Shown here in pieces: positions 6,645-8,517 of a stretch of 8,517 nucleotides of DNA. Made by a program: the position numbers and the translations under genes. Every line of letters begins with the position of its first letter. Within the stretch, counting starts at the first letter, position 1. Below the pieces are notes generated by a model. The model saw nothing but the letters and a program-made list of their open reading frames with translations, ran no database searches and was not told where the DNA came from. Source of the DNA: Candidatus Dadabacteria bacterium (lineage in GTDB: Bacteria; Desulfobacterota_D; UBA1144; Nemesobacterales; UBA2774); the NCBI GenBank assembly GCA_003229065.1, contig QIHJ01000115.1, forward strand, positions 1-8,517. Reading direction: 5' to 3'.

Positions 6645-7829
6645 TTACTTCTCAGAGAATAGAACCAGCACTCCGGTGTATGTAAATAGATGATTTCTGC
6701 TGCTTAGAGGTGCGAACTCGGCATTTCCGAAGAATCCGGCTATAGGGACATCCCCAAGTGCGTTATTTATGTATGCGGTATCTATGCCCTCTATGCCGTA
6801 AAGTGAACGGCCCCTGGCGCAGCAGTTAAAATAGAGTCCGAATTTAAAGGGGTTACCTGGCTCTTCGGAAGCGCTTACACGCTCGAGCATTTGCTTTAGG
6901 TCTTCGCGTGCCGCTTCGGGGTTTCTCGTAGTAAATGAGATTACCTGCCCCTCTTCCACATTTTCAGAAACGGCTATAGCACCCGTTTCAGGGTCAAGAC
7001 CGATCAGGTTCCTGACCAAGTAATCGCCTCCAGAAATTTCGGTACCTCCGCGGGCAGGCGGAAATGCAATATAGATAAGGCGCATAATATTGAGCGGGTC
7101 AGATATGAGAGTATCGGGAATTACTTTTTTGAGCACATCAAATGCCGGCTCTCCGTTGAGCTCCGAGATCACGTTCTTACTGCAGCCCGTAATCACACAA
7201 GTCTCTCCTACAAGCTTACATCCCTGAGTTATATCGATCTTATAGGAGAACTCTCCGCTGAACAAGAACCCTGAAGCCGCCCCCGAGGCTACGGTGTCTC
7301 CGTAGAACTCGAACGTATCGTTAATTCTGGGGTCTTCGGATGCAGAGGCGCCTACTATCGGTATATCGCCTATCTTTGACCTCAAACCCTGAAAGATGAG
7401 ATCCGGGTGTATATGAAAAGGATCCGGAAGAAGAGTGAGAAGAGACGCTTTATCCGCAATTGATTTAAGAGTGTTGCCGATTTCCTCGCCTGCCTTCAGC
7501 CCCCCTGCTCCTAATTGGTGAACTATAAACGGCTTTGCGTTAATTTCATCTGAAGAAACAGCTAGAACCACAATCCCGGGCTCGGCCTCAATCTCGCCTG
7601 CGTTTGAAAGTACCCCGAGTGCGCTGCACCCGCTGAGACTCTTGGTTTTGGCTATTTCGCAAACGCACTTAAGCACCTCTTCATAGTTTGCCCTGTGCGG
7701 GAATGTGCAGAACACCATTACCCAGTCGCACCGCTCAATACCGGCTTGCCGCATTGCCTTCTGAGCCGCCTCGCGTGCGGCCTGAACGCTGCTTTCCATA
7801 CTAGAGCTTCCGACACCTGCTTTAATCAT
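6645..7829 (-). CDS. FIST N- and C-domain protein, 394 aa
   Basis: FIST proteins are proposed small-ligand sensors, often found fused to or beside signal-transduction proteins; amino acids or similar molecules have been suggested as ligands. The FIST_N part spans about 30-215, with GCSALGVL (67-74), IVGASASED (158-166), FYGDTVASGAASGFLFSG (175-192) and TQGCKLVG (201-208). FIST_C spans about 220-385, with FNCCARGRSLYG (334-345) and GFFGNAEFAP followed by RNHLFTYTGVLVLF at the end. Its length fits a stand-alone protein with both FIST domains and no added kinase, GGDEF or methyl-accepting output domain. It has no signal peptide. The ATG at 7829 gives the usual short lead-in (MIKAGVGSSS), although the ribosome binding site is weak. 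An 18-bp inverted repeat lies 35 bases upstream. The PPOX gene is upstream on the same strand, 129 bases away. Confidence 0.92.
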   Translation of the reverse strand: MIKAGVGSSSMESSVQAAREAAQKAMRQAGIERCDWVMVFCTFPHRANYEEVLKCVCEIAKTKSLSGCSALGVLSNAGEIEAEPGIVVLAVSSDEINAKPFIVHQLGAGGLKAGEEIGNTLKSIADKASLLTLLPDPFHIHPDLIFQGLRSKIGDIPIVGASASEDPRINDTFEFYGDTVASGAASGFLFSGEFSYKIDITQGCKLVGETCVITGCSKNVISELNGEPAFDVLKKVIPDTLISDPLNIMRLIYIAFPPARGGTEISGGDYLVRNLIGLDPETGAIAVSENVEEGQVISFTTRNPEAAREDLKQMLERVSASEEPGNPFKFGLYFNCCARGRSLYGIEGIDTAYINNALGDVPIAGFFGNAEFAPLSSRNHLFTYTGVLVLFSEK

Positions 7830-7863
7830 ATCTGATCCATTACCCAGTCCGTTTAATATAATA

Positions 7864-7881
7864 TCTATACATCTGTATAGA
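7864..7881. repeat. 18-bp inverted repeat upstream of the FIST gene (operator-like)
   Basis: TCTATACA (7864-7871) and TGTATAGA (7874-7881) are exact reverse complements around a 2-base centre (TC). The right side of the repeat, read on the - strand, forms a possible -10 box TATAGA (7869-7864), with TTATCC (7891-7886) 16 bases before it as a weak -35. The position, 35 bases before the FIST start, fits an operator controlling that gene. Confidence 0.5.
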
Positions 7882-7958
7882 CTAAGGATAAAACTCTATA
7901 AATTCCTGATAAATAGAATGCTATTAACTACTCTTATCTCTGAGCCGTACAATAGAGC

Positions 7959-8414
7959 TTACCTGCCCTTTGAACCCGAAGTAACATCGCCCCAGGAAAC
8001 TATGCGGAGCGGTGAGATCTCAATTACAGGGAGCCCGAGATTTAAAAGATCCATATCCCGGTACTGGGAATATTTTTCTGAGAGACTCATTAAAGAGTTT
8101 TCATACTCCTCGCCACGGTCTAGTAAGCTTGCGCGAGCTGTGATTTTAAGGTAGTAGAGTCTATTCCAATCCTCGTAGTACTTATCGATTACAAAAGACA
8201 CGTAGGGGTTCCAGCGTATATTTTTAATCCGCCCGAGAGTATTTACCGTTACGCTCTTTGGTTTTTTATCGATCGGAGTATAGATCAGCCCTGAAACATA
8301 TGCATAACAAATAGGGACAATATGGGGCTTTCCTGTTTCGTCCACAGTAGCCATTCTTGCAACTCTACCGGACTCCAAAATCTCCCGTTGTTTTCTACTA
8401 GGCTCTGCTATCAA
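7959..8414 (-). CDS. PPOX-class (pyridoxamine 5'-phosphate oxidase-like) protein, Rv0121-like, 151 aa
   Basis: The protein has the split-barrel flavin-binding fold of the PPOX superfamily. Features are RVARMATVDETGKPHIVPICYAYVSGLIYTPID (17-49), KSVTVNTLGRIKNIRWNPYVSFVIDKYYEDWNRLYYLKITARASLL (53-98), EKYSQYRDMDL (113-123), and the end VIEISPLRIVSWGD. The order and spacing recall, from memory, the Rv0121c group (TIGR03668), often annotated as F420-dependent. Whether this host makes F420 cannot be told here, so FMN is an equal possibility. The start is TTG at 8414, with the G-rich AAGGCGGGGGA about 9 bases upstream; the next in-frame ATG (residue 21) would cut into the first barrel strand. It lies upstream of the FIST gene on the same strand, with a palindrome between them, so shared transcription is uncertain. 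Confidence 0.87.
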   Translation of the reverse strand: MIAEPSRKQREILESGRVARMATVDETGKPHIVPICYAYVSGLIYTPIDKKPKSVTVNTLGRIKNIRWNPYVSFVIDKYYEDWNRLYYLKITARASLLDRGEEYENSLMSLSEKYSQYRDMDLLNLGLPVIEISPLRIVSWGDVTSGSKGR

Positions 8415-8444
8415 ACTAATTTTCCCCCGCCTTCTGCTATAATC

Positions 8445-8472
8445 TTGAATTATCTAATATCTACTTTATAAT
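8445..8472 (+). promoter_or_regulatory. Outward-facing promoter at the right edge (TTGAAT - 16 bp - TATAAT)
   Basis: TTGAAT (8445-8450, 4 of 6) and a perfect TATAAT (8467-8472) are spaced by 16 bases. A second perfect TATAAT with a TGC extension lies just upstream at 8435-8443. Both point right, away from the PPOX gene, and imply a + strand gene beyond the window. An ATG at 8488 opens a frame (MGVVRFFISG) that reaches the edge, but it has no ribosome binding site and is too short to call. Confidence 0.5.
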
Positions 8473-8517
8473 ACCTTGTTTTATTTTATGGGGGTTGTAC
8501 GGTTTTTCATATCTGGG

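Noticed and set aside
7918..8154. 78-codon + strand open frame
   Set aside because: It is antisense to the PPOX gene for nearly all of its length and resembles no family.
1..8517. CRISPR array, insertion sequence, toxin-antitoxin or phage genes
   Set aside because: I saw no regularly spaced repeats, no transposase or integrase motifs, no terminal inverted repeats and no paired small toxin-antitoxin genes. The tRNA 3' end is not repeated elsewhere in the window, so no attachment site is supported.

Overview
This window reads as an ordinary chromosomal segment of a Gram-negative bacterium, with no mobile element, CRISPR array or phage gene visible. Gram-negative character is suggested by a SPOR-domain membrane protein and by sigma-70-type promoters. 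The mix of a YyaL-type protein, a stand-alone SCP2 domain, a FIST protein and a Rv0121-like PPOX protein suggests an uncultivated lineage of deltaproteobacterial or Dadabacteria-like affinity. That placement is a low-confidence inference; no taxonomic marker here settles it.

Left part (1-3008): the 3' end of a thioredoxin-domain (YyaL/SSP411-like) gene on the + strand is followed by an unrecognised 53-codon + strand gene with a strong ribosome binding site. The last 19 bases of that small gene overlap the 3' end of the convergent tRNA-modification gene mnmG. mnmG is divergent from a small SCP2 sterol-carrier-like gene. Their shared intergenic region carries a good mnmG promoter with a 20-bp inverted repeat centred on its -10 box.

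Middle (3009-6504, all - strand): a lone sulfotransferase gene, a 405-residue sigma-70 family factor with a basic insert between regions 1.2 and 2, a SPOR-domain single-pass membrane protein, and a tRNA-Leu(CAG) gene with an encoded CCA end. The tRNA lies just upstream of the SPOR gene and may share its transcript.

Right part (6505-8517): a FIST-domain sensory protein gene lies downstream of a PPOX (flavin/F420-type) gene. Between them is an 18-bp inverted repeat that looks like an operator. The last 70 bases hold a good promoter pointing out of the window, implying a further + strand gene.

The genes do not form one pathway. They cover translation accuracy (mnmG, tRNA-Leu), transcription (sigma factor), cell envelope (SPOR, possibly the sulfotransferase) and small ligand- or cofactor-binding proteins. 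The most informative signals beyond the standard genes are the palindromes in the mnmG and FIST promoter regions, the small overlapping gene and the unusual sigma factor. I found no convincing new multi-gene system.
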